From Malus domestica (lineage: Eukaryota > Streptophyta > Magnoliopsida > Rosales > Rosaceae): DNA of 64,000 nt. Location: assembly GCF_042453785.1 (NCBI RefSeq), contig NC_091669.1:33993001-34057000 (forward strand). Direction: 5' to 3'. Numbering within the stretch: position 1 is the stretch's first letter; each line of letters starts with the position of its first letter. The notes under the pieces are model-generated. The model saw only the letters and a program-made list of their open reading frames with translations, did no database searches and was not told where the DNA came from. Of the stretch, positions 33,601-44,700 are shown one piece after another. Both the position numbers and the translations under genes were made by a program.

Positions 33601-35039
33601 GTTGCACATGTTTCTCAAGAAATGGTCAATCAATCCAGTAATCATGTGGATCAGACATGGGGTGGAAACTACGCTCCTCCAGCCAATGACTTTAGCTTTA
33701 TGGTTGATCGAGATGCACATTATAATCAGATTACTGATCACTTGAATTCTATGAGATATGTGGATCAAAAAACATGGGGAAATTCGTATACACGGTCAAT
33801 CGAGATTGGAGACCTGAAGGATGATTTTAGGATGGAGAATACAGCTGAGAACCTAAGGTGGATAGGAATGTCAGACAAAGATCTGGAGAAGGTACATTAA
33901 TTTACAATTTAACTTATCAACTTACCATCCATCAGACTTGGCTTGCATAAAAATATAAAACCAGCTTATTGAAAGTGCAGTTTGACTAAAAGTCAATGAT
34001 CTCTTGCTAACCCTAGTGCTAGGTTTCCATTGAAATGCATTACTTTTATTTGATATTTCTTGATATTAATATACATTCTCCTTTTCTGATATTGGATAGA
34101 GCTTCACGGAGGAACACAAGATAATTCCAATAGAAAACATTTCATCTTTTCGTAGGGAAGAAGAAGAGCAACATTATGAGGCTCAAGGTATATATATACA
34201 CAAGAGTTGTATTTCTTATCTTTCTTCTCCGAGGTTAATTTGCGCTTAGGTTATTGCATTTCTTCTTTATTTTCGGCTAACAAATTAAAGATACGATTAC
34301 AGGAGGACCTGGGCATCGTAGTGGCATAATCAAGGAACTCAATGATAATGAGGCAAACGATGATGATTTCTCACTTAGTTTCATCAATGAAGACCCGAAC
34401 GAGAACTTCCTCCATGATGGAAACATGGATGACTATTCAACTTCTCCAAGCTTCGAAGTCATCGAAGAAGTTCAAGTTAATCACGGCATGTTTGTTTCAA
34501 CTCGGCAGGTGGCTGAAACATTCTTTCACCAGTTAGTGCCTTCACAAACAGTTAAGGTCCATCTAAACCCAGTGTTCGGCCAGAACCTTTTGGTAGAGAG
34601 AGTTGTTACACAAACAAAGTCCAAGGATAGAGGTTCTTTCTTTGAGAGGTTCAAGGAACTTGTGATGGAAAAGTTTGACGGAATTGCCAAATCAACAAAG
34701 CCATGGAGGAAAATTGCAAGCACTCTTGTTTGTGCAGTTACACTTATATTGATGCACATGATCATCTATCTTGGGCAACATATGGAAGATGAGAAATTGA
34801 TGGATGCCTTCACCACAACTACAACTGCAACGATTGTGGAAGAAAAAGGCAATTCTAACATTAGCAAGAAGGAAGGACTTGGATTAATTAAGTGGAGCAA
34901 CAAAAAAGAAAAGGTTTGCTTGGTTAATATAAGAGATGGGAGTACTTGTAGCGTGTTTCTGAAGAAGATGGGGATTTTCCTCACAGTTTCTTTGGCTCTT
35001 GGTACCATGTGGGTTAACCACAATGTAATTCCCTCTTGA
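30612..35039 (+). CDS. NAC-domain transcription factor with hydrophobic C-terminus (6 exons)
   Basis: Exons 30,612-30,768; 32,414-32,691; 32,814-33,170; 33,430-33,891; 34,100-34,187; 34,303-35,039 join in frame to 692 residues (696 if the last acceptor is at 34,290). All five NAC subdomains lie in residues 1-160: [47 protein letters not shown] with [28 protein letters not shown], and [11 protein letters not shown]. This domain dimerises and binds CATGT/CACG-type sites. Two hydrophobic stretches, about 585-605 ([14 protein letters not shown]) and 669-685 ([15 protein letters not shown]), could anchor it in a membrane, as in NTL factors released by proteolysis. The domain wording is closest in memory to the NAC045/NAC086/NAC028 group (sieve-element maturation), but subgroup is not certain. 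I start at MAPVSLPPG; an in-frame Met 18 codons earlier is outside the conserved start. Introns 1 and 3 carry SINE-like insertions. Confidence 0.92.
31290..31472 (+). mobile_element. SINE-like insertion in NAC intron 1
   Basis: 'gggtggcccagtagttgggg' resembles a tRNA-derived A-box head, 'gttggattcaattc' a weak B box, and the segment ends in a T-run near 31,452. The layout is that of plant tRNA-derived SINEs. Ends not defined. Confidence 0.45.
33250..33350 (+). mobile_element. SINE-like fragment in NAC intron 3
   Basis: 'agtggtccaatgtcctagtg' followed 45 bp later by 'cccgggttcg' gives an A-box/B-box pair at Pol III spacing, followed by an A-rich tail. A full tRNA fold is not possible. Confidence 0.4.
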
Positions 35040-35856
35040 ACTCAACCATTTTATTTCGGTTCTAACAATAGTTTGTCTGTTTGGGAGAGGGGATAATTCA
35101 GCCTAACCCATAGCTATAAGTTCAAATATATCTTCACAATATGTATTTTAAATTGACATAAAATCATGTAAGAGTTGATATTGATTTATACTAAAAGAGA
35201 TTTCCTTGTTTTCATTTTACTTTCTTAATCATGCCAGAGGGGAGCATACTTTCTGACCATGTAATTATAATACATGGCAAATTTTGATTTGATAGTAGTA
35301 TTACTTAACAAAGTTTAATGGTAAGCTAAGCTCTACACAAGTTTTTCTCCTTACACGTATAATGTGGGAAATCACTAGTTTCATTATTTGCTATTATATT
35401 TGGTTTTTTAGATTGACGCTAAAACCACTGAAATTACCTATAATATCCCCATAGTGGAGACTGGGATACAAATATGTGTAGCCATTTGTTTTCCTTTCAA
35501 TTACTTTGGCAAGTTATTTGATCCCCTCAAATGTGCTAGTTGTGTTTTGAATCAGAGAACTTTACAACCCATTATGTTTCTAGTTAGGTTAATGATAGGG
35601 AGACCAAATTTATAAACTAAATTTTGTAAATCAAATGATATGGTTGTTAATGATTAGATTATTGTTTAAGTGTTGATTAACGTGCTTATTTCATATTTGT
35701 GACACATCATTTAATTTGTAAATTTTGGTATACCTAGCATTACCCTTGTAGTTAATCCATTTCTTTTATTTTATAATTGAAGTCAATTGTGGGAGTTACA
35801 AATTATAAAACACCCATCCTTTCTCTTAATGGTCCTTGTCATGAATTCCACTATTA
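35040..35856. other. NAC 3' region and intergenic DNA
   Basis: AT-rich; the first part is probably the NAC 3' untranslated region. No other gene or bounded element seen. Confidence 0.5.
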
Positions 35857-36535
35857 CAATTACTACTAGAATTAACAGCTTGCCCGACTAAACTTTGCAC
35901 GATGGAAACTAACTCCGTTGGGCAAAGGTCATAAGCCCGATAGAATAAAACACTTGGTCGGTCAAACCTGGACGCCGTTTTGGTTTTTCTGAGAATCTTT
36001 AGGTGACGACCCCATTTGAACGGGTAAAATGCATTCGTCGGGCAAAAGGTGTGAAAAAGATACGAAAAAGAAGTTAGAGCACCCGATAACTTTTATACAA
36101 AAACACTCCACGTTCCCAGATGCCTTAGAGAAGTGAACGACAAGGAGTCACCAGAAGGGTTGAAAATTGAAACAGAAGAAAGAGGAGAGATTTAGGATTC
36201 ATTGAAATATATTATACTATATAGTAATACTAAGCTAGCTAGGTTTTACTTTAGTTAGTAGGGCGAACATTGATAACATTTGGAAACCTTTAGGAGACAG
36301 AAGATTGTAGCAAGGCAAGAATAATTTCGTCGGCCAAGTTTTTGGCACTAAGAAGAAACTTGGCACGAAATTCGTTGAGGCTTGTGGGATGAAACTAGGT
36401 TCTGTCAGCTAAGCGGAGTTGCCCGACGCATTCTTCCGTCGACTAAAGCTTTCATTATGTCGTTTTAAGGACCACACTGACGGGTTTAAAAAGAGAAGTA
36501 AACGATGCTATACTTGACGGCGGTGTATAAATTGT
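35857..36535 (+). mobile_element. Probable CACTA (En/Spm) subterminal region
   Basis: An end-like 'ttactactagaa' resembles the CACTACTAGAA terminus of plant CACTA elements. It is followed by many copies, in both orientations, of a CCGACGA/GTCGGGCAA-type motif (for example 35,883, 35,920, 36,028, 36,417, 36,480), which is how these elements arrange subterminal repeats. A TATA box (GTATAAAT at about 36,524) then precedes a CT-rich leader. The matching right end was not found, so limits are approximate. Confidence 0.45.
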
Positions 36536-37654
36536 ATGATGACTCTCCCCTCCCGGCCGCTGCTTCTCCCTGCCCCTCTCTCTCTTACACACAAACACAC
36601 ACTCTCCTCCATCTCTCCCTCTCCCAATTAATTGAAGGTTAGTTTATTTTTATTTGTTGATTAATTTGTTCTTCGAATGTGTGATTAATTAATTTTGATG
36701 TGTGTGGCTTTGTGATTGGATTGGAAGTAAATTCAAGTAAAAGTATATTTCTCTTAATTATAAATAGTAAGTTTGAATTTATTTAATTGTGATATTTATA
36801 TATGCTGGAATTGTGTATGATGTGCAATTTTGAGTTTGTTTAATTCATTTGTGGCATGAAATTCGGTAAAATTTCATAACTATTTACACGAAGTTAATTA
36901 TGCTGATTAAATTCGTATAATAAATTCGAAAAGCACCTTAGGCCTGTTTGAGATTTTGTTGGATGTGTGTGTAGACGCCGTATGTGACTCCACGATCTAA
37001 CTGAATCTTGAATTGTCCAGTTCAGACAGTTCAGGAGTGCACTAGTATGTGTTTTGGGTTTGCGATGAGCCTAAGTTTTGTTTGTGAAAAATTCGTATTC
37101 CCCTAATGTTCTTCAAGTGCATACTAGATATTTGGCTGTAATATATACGTCGCACTTAGGGAATCCTGGGGAGATGCTACCAATTTTTTTACAACTAAAA
37201 ATAGTCGAGAGATTCGCAAACTGCAACAAGGAAAGTGGACTTTCAAACGGGACATGATCATTGCCGAAGGCAAAAGGGGGCAATGAAGTGTATTTGAAAT
37301 CATTATGATGACTAAATTATCTAAATATAGGCGCAATAGACAAGGAGTGGATCAGTCTGCAAAATAGAAGTTAATATTTGGATGGGATTGTCAATTTTAT
37401 TTAATTTGTAAGCAACCATGTCAGTGCTTAGAATCATAATAGGTGTCCTTGCGTGAAATATAATAATTGTGTTTAGATGACAGTGGACGAAGTCCAATTT
37501 CACTTGTATTCAAATGGGATGGTACACACTTACTCCAATTGAACTTATCATTGAGAATTGCCCATTACAACGTCAACATGTTCCGGGAGTTGGAAAGTTT
37601 GGCATGAACATTCTACATATTTCCATGTTAATGACGACCAAGTGATGGACATAT
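36536..37654. other. Inner, mostly non-coding part of the probable CACTA remnant
   Basis: A CT-rich leader-like stretch (36,540-36,640) is followed by AT-rich sequence without convincing coding. The last 60 bp read in frame through the solo-LTR site into the transposase-like fragment at 39,702. Confidence 0.35.
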
Positions 37655-39696
37655 TGTGAAACCCCACCCCAAAGTTAATTGTAATTTCACATTTTAAAAT
37701 TTATGAAATTACCTTTGTGTCCCCTATCCTTTACCTAATTCGGATTCCCTCTTGGATTTTCTCTTAACACTCTCTCTCTTGGACTGCCACGTGGTAGCTC
37801 CCCCACCCATCCATTTTCTCTTCTCTCTTCTCCCCCGAGTCTCTCTCTTTCTCGCACACTATCTCCTTTTCCCCGAGTTACACACACATCCACACACCCA
37901 AAACGAGGAAAACAACGGCGACGGCTACACCACCACGTCCACCGGTGTCGACTCTTTACCTCCCTCCTCCTCTGTGAAGCCCAAGAAGCCCAATAAACTT
38001 TCCCGGCGAGCTTTGTGGCTTTTGAGCCAAAATCCGGCCAACTATAGCCACCTCACGACGTGATATAGGTATGAAACTCTTCCTTTTTTGAAACCCTTTA
38101 ACCCAAAACCAAGGGCTTCGGCCCATTGAGCTAACCCAATCCAATCCTTTGGGCCAGGCTTTCAAGTCCAAAACCCCATTAGAACCCAAACCCAAAACCC
38201 TTTGAACCTATGCCTTTGGGCCGTGTAGAACTTGGGCCTTTGGCCCGTTGAACCCAAACCCAAACCCAGTCGAATTCTAGGAACCCAAGCCATTCGTGGG
38301 CCTGCGCGTGGACACACGTGAAAGGTTGTTCGTACCGGTGCTTGGAGCACACGCGTCGCCAACGACTTTTCCAGCCAACTTTCTGGCGACCCACGGCTAC
38401 GCATGGCCGCTGGAGCCGCCACCTTGCGGCTGCGCGTGGGGGTATCCAAGGTCCCCCTTGTGTTTTTCGACGTCTTGAATCCGTTTATGACATCTATTTT
38501 CTGAAATTCAATCGGTATGACATAGTTTTATTAATTGAACCCTTCATGTGTTTAGGTGCATTTATTAACTGCGATTTCCTTTTTCGCACAGCTCTTTGAT
38601 GACGGATTATTTGTGAGTGGACTTGTTCTAAAATGCATATTTTACTATTAGAAATGCATACATGAAAAACATGATTTAATGGTTATGTTTTACGAAACGC
38701 TTTTGAGTAAATTAGATTTACACTTTATGAAATATCATGCTTTATTAGAATATTTTGGAATACCATACTTTATCGATTTTTACGAGCTTTGTAGTATATA
38801 TGATGGATGACTATATACCATGAAGATGTTTTGAGATATGATGCTTGAGCTACTAAGCTTCGATAAGATATATATATATATATATTATGTTGGAAAGATT
38901 ATATTCAATGTTTTGTGCTTATCTAGTGGTCACTGTTTTGCCTATGGGCGATGATACTTATATTGGCGTCGGCTGGGTGTTTGTAGATGGCTTTGGCTGG
39001 GCGTTGGTAGATGGCTTCGGCCAGGAGATATTTATATTGGTTTTGGTTGGGCGTTTGTAGATGGCTTCGGCTGGGAGATACTTATATATGGCTTCGGTTC
39101 GGCATTTGTAGATGGCTTCGGCCGGAAGATACTTATATATGATACCACTAGTTAACACACTATATGATATATGTTTTATGAAAGATTTTATGGCATGCTA
39201 GGGTTTTCAGGAAACCTATTACATATTATACCATTGAGTTTTCATAAAATTTTAGGGGTTATTACGTTGATGAATAACTGTTTCAGTATTAATTATATAT
39301 CAACTTGGTCCACTCATGTTTGTTTTGCGCCCCCTCAGGACATATGAATGAGGCATACGATCCGAGCTACGAGGCATTCCCTACCAGTGTTACCGCGTCA
39401 TCCTCTCTACTTTGACTTCACTTGTAATAGCACCTTCCGCTTGTATTCTGAATTAGATATATGCTCTGAACATGTCATGCATTATCACTATATTTTTATT
39501 GACGGCTGGATACTATTATATTATTTTGGTAAAGTTTGCATTTGAATATTATATTATGTAGTTTGAGTGAAATTTATATGCATGTTTTCTCATGTTCTCA
39601 GCATATGCATTCATTAAATGGATTGAGTCACTCTCGGGTGTCGACCAACACGTGGCCATCCTGCTGTCCTTCGGACGTTGGGATCAGGGCGTGTCA
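37655..39696. mobile_element. Solo LTR of an LTR retrotransposon, 2,042 bp
   Basis: Starts TGTGAAACCCCACCCC, ends GGGCGTGTCA, and is flanked by an exact 5-bp duplication CATAT (37,650-37,654 and 39,697-39,701). No primer-binding site, coding region or second LTR is present, so it is the product of LTR-LTR recombination. The length suggests a Ty3-gypsy parent, but the superfamily cannot be proved from an LTR alone. It contains a tandem array at 38,957-39,140. Confidence 0.8.
38957..39140 (+). repeat. Imperfect tandem repeats inside the solo LTR
   Basis: The words 'tagatggcttcggc' and 'gggagatacttatat' recur about five times with variable spacing (roughly 30-50 bp). Located in the distal third of the LTR. 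Confidence 0.7.
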
Positions 39697-39701
39697 CATA
39701 T

Positions 39702-40157
39702 TGAATGATGCTTTCCCTAATACTTTACTCAATATGGATGAAGAGTCGTCCACCGACCCTGAGAAGTACGATAATTGTACCTTGGTTGTGAAGATTTTTC
39801 TGTACTAACATCAGGGGTGGTTGGAAAGTAGTACAATTCATACTTCATAGAAATATTTTGAACTTACCTATGCATGATGACGATGAGGATACTGACGATG
39901 ACCAAAATGTTCACCAAGAGGCTTCTTCTGCAATCACCCGAAACCTTCTTGGAGTATAGAGCAACCACATCGTTGAACCACCATTCGAGATGGAATGTGT
40001 CCCCGAAATTGAAATAGATGCATTACTTATTGACCTCGGGTGCCAACCACCAACTCAGCGGAATTCCTTGATTAAAGAAAGCAGCAATGACTCAAGCAGT
40101 GAAAATGACATTGAGAGGGACAATAAAGAAGGACATGAGTATACCAACAACAACTGA
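39702..40157 (+). pseudogene. Degenerate CACTA transposase-like fragments
   Basis: With the solo LTR removed, a frame runs DDQVMDILNDAFPNTLL across the junction, similar in feel to the start of TNP2-type transposases. Further on, GWKVVQFI...HRNIL...DDDEDTDDD (about 39,818-39,915) resembles the DUF4216-like C-terminal part. Frames are broken by stops (TAG at about 39,957). The identification is from short remembered motifs and is tentative. Confidence 0.35.
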
Positions 40158-41757
40158 GTGTTTAGCAATGTACGGTTACTTTGTAAATACTACAAGATTT
40201 AATTTTGCTCTTTTAAGTACAAAGCCTTGTTGCACTTACTTAACGTACATAAAAAAAAAAAAAAAAGACGTTACGTGATGGAGTTGAATTCCATCTGTTA
40301 AACTAGGATTAAGATTTAATCTAGTAACTTTACTGTTTTGCTTTATATTTTAATGGATTATTATTTCGTATACTTGACAAATTGTGCATAATTGGCATCT
40401 AAACGTATAGGATGAAGGAGTTGTGAACATAACTTCTGAAATGTGTGATACTAATAGGGATATCTTATCTGCTTGGAGCCTACGACCAGCTTGTGCATAA
40501 CAATAAAGTGGTTGTTGCATTTCTCTATTTCAATTTGTGGCCCTGGAAGTTTTCCTTCTACAAATTTTTTAACATTCTTCTGCTCCATCAGTCTATTGCT
40601 TTGGTAAGTAAATTGTTTTTGAAGTTCAAAGCTATACAAGGGTTAAATTTCTTCAAATATCATTGTTAAATTTCTTATTGTAACATGGGCCAACGGCCAA
40701 AGTAACACTACTATTATTACTTTTTAAATATTGTCATGGACAATTAAAATGGATTATTAAGTTTCTTAAAGACTCTCCATTGATTATTATCTCAAAATCT
40801 CCATTTTCTAAAGGGAAAATTGCACAAATGACACCTTAATTTTTCACTTTTATGCATTTGCAACCCAAACTAAAATTAAGCAAAGTTAACCACCCATATT
40901 TAAAATAATATATAACATGCAACTTAAGTTCAATTTTATCCACAATTTCGTTAAATTTAATCATGTGCTATGCCGAGCTAGCTTTTTTTAGGCTGACTTT
41001 TGTGGATGTTACTTTCACATGATATGCACACGCCAACATTTTGATATGCATAAGACGCCTCCGAAAATTCCACCATTGCCTGCCCATTGCAAATGTTGGA
41101 GGCCATTCCAAACAAAAAAGTAAGGTATCATTTTTTGTTCTAATCGTAACCTTTACCACATCTTTTGTAATTTCTTTCAAGATTGATGATTAACCAACTC
41201 CCTTTTTGGCTGATCCAATTGTTCGTGATAATCATGATATAAATAGGCTGATAACGGAAAAATAGTCGTTTTTGTTTTCACTTTTCATTATTGTTGTAAA
41301 TCGACAACATTCACCTAAAAAATTGAATGGTGCAAGTTACGCAATCAAACTTTCATGAAATTTACCTACAATAAAAAAAAAGTTACCTAATCAAACTTTC
41401 ACGAAATTGACCTAAAAGTTTTGAAGTCTGTGAGGTTAATTTGAACTTTTTTAGTATGGGGTAGTGAAGCTTTAAAGTCCCAAAAATAGAAAACCTGCAA
41501 GTCTGTAATCCAAAACAAAGTTTAGCAATTCGTTCAAAACGCAAAATATATGCAATGCCATTGCTTGAAAATTCATATTATACACAACTGCAATGCAATA
41601 ATTACACCAATTGGTTGTTCTGAAGATCTATAAATAGAAAAACAAATTAAAAAAATTCAAAGAAAAACATATATAAATCTCGATCTGGCCAGCCTAATGG
41701 CAAAAAAGATTGCCCAAAAAATGCTTGAAGCGGATACTAACATCCATAGACAGACTT
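40158..41757. other. Intergenic DNA, no gene seen
   Basis: AT-rich, with an A-run at 40,250-40,265. No supported reading frame. The right part (41,600-41,757) probably holds the ALIS 3' untranslated region. Confidence 0.5.
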
Positions 41758-44700
41758 CTAGTATATGTGTCCTCCTGGTCCACCTTTGTTCCAAGACAAG
41801 TACGATGTATCCCCAAGAGGCCTGCACAAAACGGGCGAATTTTTTTTTTCAAGCACATCTCGCTTGAACATAGATACAACTGAATAGTTGTCAGCCTAAA
41901 CAGAAGCGAAGCAAGACGAATGATTCCTAAAACATTTTGCATCTGATCCCCAAATTTAAAAACATAATTTTCCATAAACTTCAGCACATACATATTCTAC
42001 ACGAACTTTTCACAATTTTTTTTATTGTTGTTGTATTATCGGACCGTTTTGAAGACGACCAAGTTTTAGTTGATAAGCAAACTGTAAGACCTACTAACCA
42101 ATTCACATACCTTGGCTTGAAGAGATAAAGAAGTAAGAAGCTTATAGCCAAGAACAAACACAGTCCACCAACAGTAAGGTATGCTATGCCCAGTAGACAA
42201 TTCTTTCCGCCAATCCAACTTGCGGTTGAAAGTACCAGCTTCTTATTGCCACCAAAGATGTAGGTGTTATAATTATTCTCTATTGTCACAGTTACTACGT
42301 CATCGGCTTCAAGGTCCGCTTCTATTTTCCCATATAGTTTTCTGAAAGTTGGCAGTGCTGAAGTTCGCATCCAAACCATAAGATCTTCTTGTTCACTCAG
42401 CTGGTTGATTGCACAACAAGAAAAGAATATAAATTCAAAGACATATAACAAGGATATAAAACAAGGGGAACATAAGACAAAAAGTAGGTGCGAAGATTTA
42501 CAGGTATGCTAGAATTCAGTTTTGCTCCTCCAATCAAACCTCCGCTCTGAAAATTCTTAGGATAGACGTCCGAGCCAAATTTTTTTTTAGGGTCACTTTT
42601 CCATGTGATGTCCTTTTTGCTGACCCCTAGTTGTTTGTTATTCACTGAAAACTTGTATGTGTCGTTAAACAAACTCCATGCAACTAGACCACACGGAACA
42701 ATTGCACCATTTGCTGTATAACGTTCAGGAGCACATGTATCTGTTTTCTTTTCATTGGACTTGCTCCGCAACTGACCGTCACTTCTACTTTTAACATATC
42801 TGGATACAATATTTCACATGCCACATAAGAAACAGAGTCATAGTATTCAGAAATGCAGAATTACAAGAGGGATGGGGGAAAATGCTACACAGATGTAGGC
42901 AGTAAAGGGTTAATGGAAAAGGAAATCAAGATTAGGTGCCAATCTCCTGCACAACATGTATATTTACATATTTTTCCACTTTTTAATTGTCAATCAGGTG
43001 GCATCATCTGTCCATATAGTCTGATTAGACAGAGCATTATTTCGAATCAGGTGGCAGGTGAGGGTTTTAACTTGTTGAACATACCCCTCTAGAATAATTA
43101 ACTTGTTGAACATACCCCTCTAGAATAACCTACACTATCCCCTACGCTATGTTTTGGATTCCTTTTAGTTTCAGATAACAATTACAGTTCATCATTCGCA
43201 TTTATGCGTACGTATCCACGTATTGCAGGAAATTTGAGTACCTACAGAAATTGAGTGTGTATGTACGGGGACCTTATGTTTGTTTTCAGAAGTTTGGTGC
43301 ACGGTACTGGCAAAAAGAAACAGAGGTTTCATGAATTTTCCTACCTTAAATACTTCTAGTCAAAGTCGGGATATTACATATGCAACTCCATGAGTGATCT
43401 TAATGTACCAGAACAGTCCTGATCTCGTTCTTCTCTCTTCTCATCCACAATAGTATTTTCCAGATGCTCTCACCCTCCACAATCTTTTACCTCCAGGAAC
43501 CTTACTCTGTAAGACTTATTCAGATGGTGAAACGATTTGAAGCACTTCAAGGTTCCATCAAAATTGAAACCATTGAAGTACTTGTTTGGAATTTGGATTT
43601 TAATAGTTGGAAAGTATTGTTTGCTTTACCCTTAAGCTTTCATTGGTGTTTTGTTCTCGTGGATAACTTGTCGCTGGAGGAGAATAGCTTTGCGGAAACA
43701 CTTCCAAATTAATATGTAGATACTTTATTTCAGATACTTACGGAATATCTAGGCACTCAGATTTCTGAAAATCATAAAAATTCTAAGGCTCCCCAGCTTA
43801 CGCTGAGCACAATTTAAAGCTCGCAGTTTCTCTTTGACCATGTTAGCAAACAGAAACTAGGCCTCTTCCATGAAAATTTTATATCAAATAGTCATTTCCA
43901 TGTCCATGCCACATATTCCATGAAAAATGATACTTGACTTGATACTTTTTGTGGAGCAAAAAATAATCACAAGGCGACACGTGGATTTTTGACAAAAAAA
44001 GACAAAACTACCCTTGAGGTATACCGGATTCCTACGTGCAATCAGCAGACAATTATCCTTCAACCAAGTCAAAAGTACTTAAAATAGGTATCAACTTAAA
44101 ACCTAATTTATTCATATATTTCCCATTTCATTATTTAGCTAATCAATTAGCTAAATAATATACTTATTCCTTTCATATTTCCTAAAATTGACTAATTAAA
44201 GGATTAATTACCTAATCAATCCCTTAATTATCAACTAAACCTCCAAATTATAACCAAAACCCCACTAGGGCCGGCCATGCCCTTTATTTTCTGTTTGTTG
44301 CTGCCATTTTCTCCTCCTTTTTATGACATTCAAATAGCTAGTTAATTAGGTTATTACTATTTGCTAATTAACTAGCCAATTATTTCCATAACTCCCTAAA
44401 ATAACTAGCCCATTATCTCCATAACCCCCCAAAATAAATCACCATTTCCTCTCCTATAAATTGGGTCCCATTTTCACAAAACACTAGTTCCAATTCTCTT
44501 ACAAAAAATCTCAAATATTCTAAACACTATTTCTCTCTAAAATTCTAACTTTGGCATAGGAGGTTCTTCGGCCAAAGCCCCCCCCATTCATCGTGGGCGC
44601 GTGAGGTTCTTGACCTTAACCTAAGGTGCTAGTTGTTTTGTAGGTGCAAAATTGTCCAAGATCGAAGCGGAGAAAATTTGCATCCACAAATTGGTGCTTT

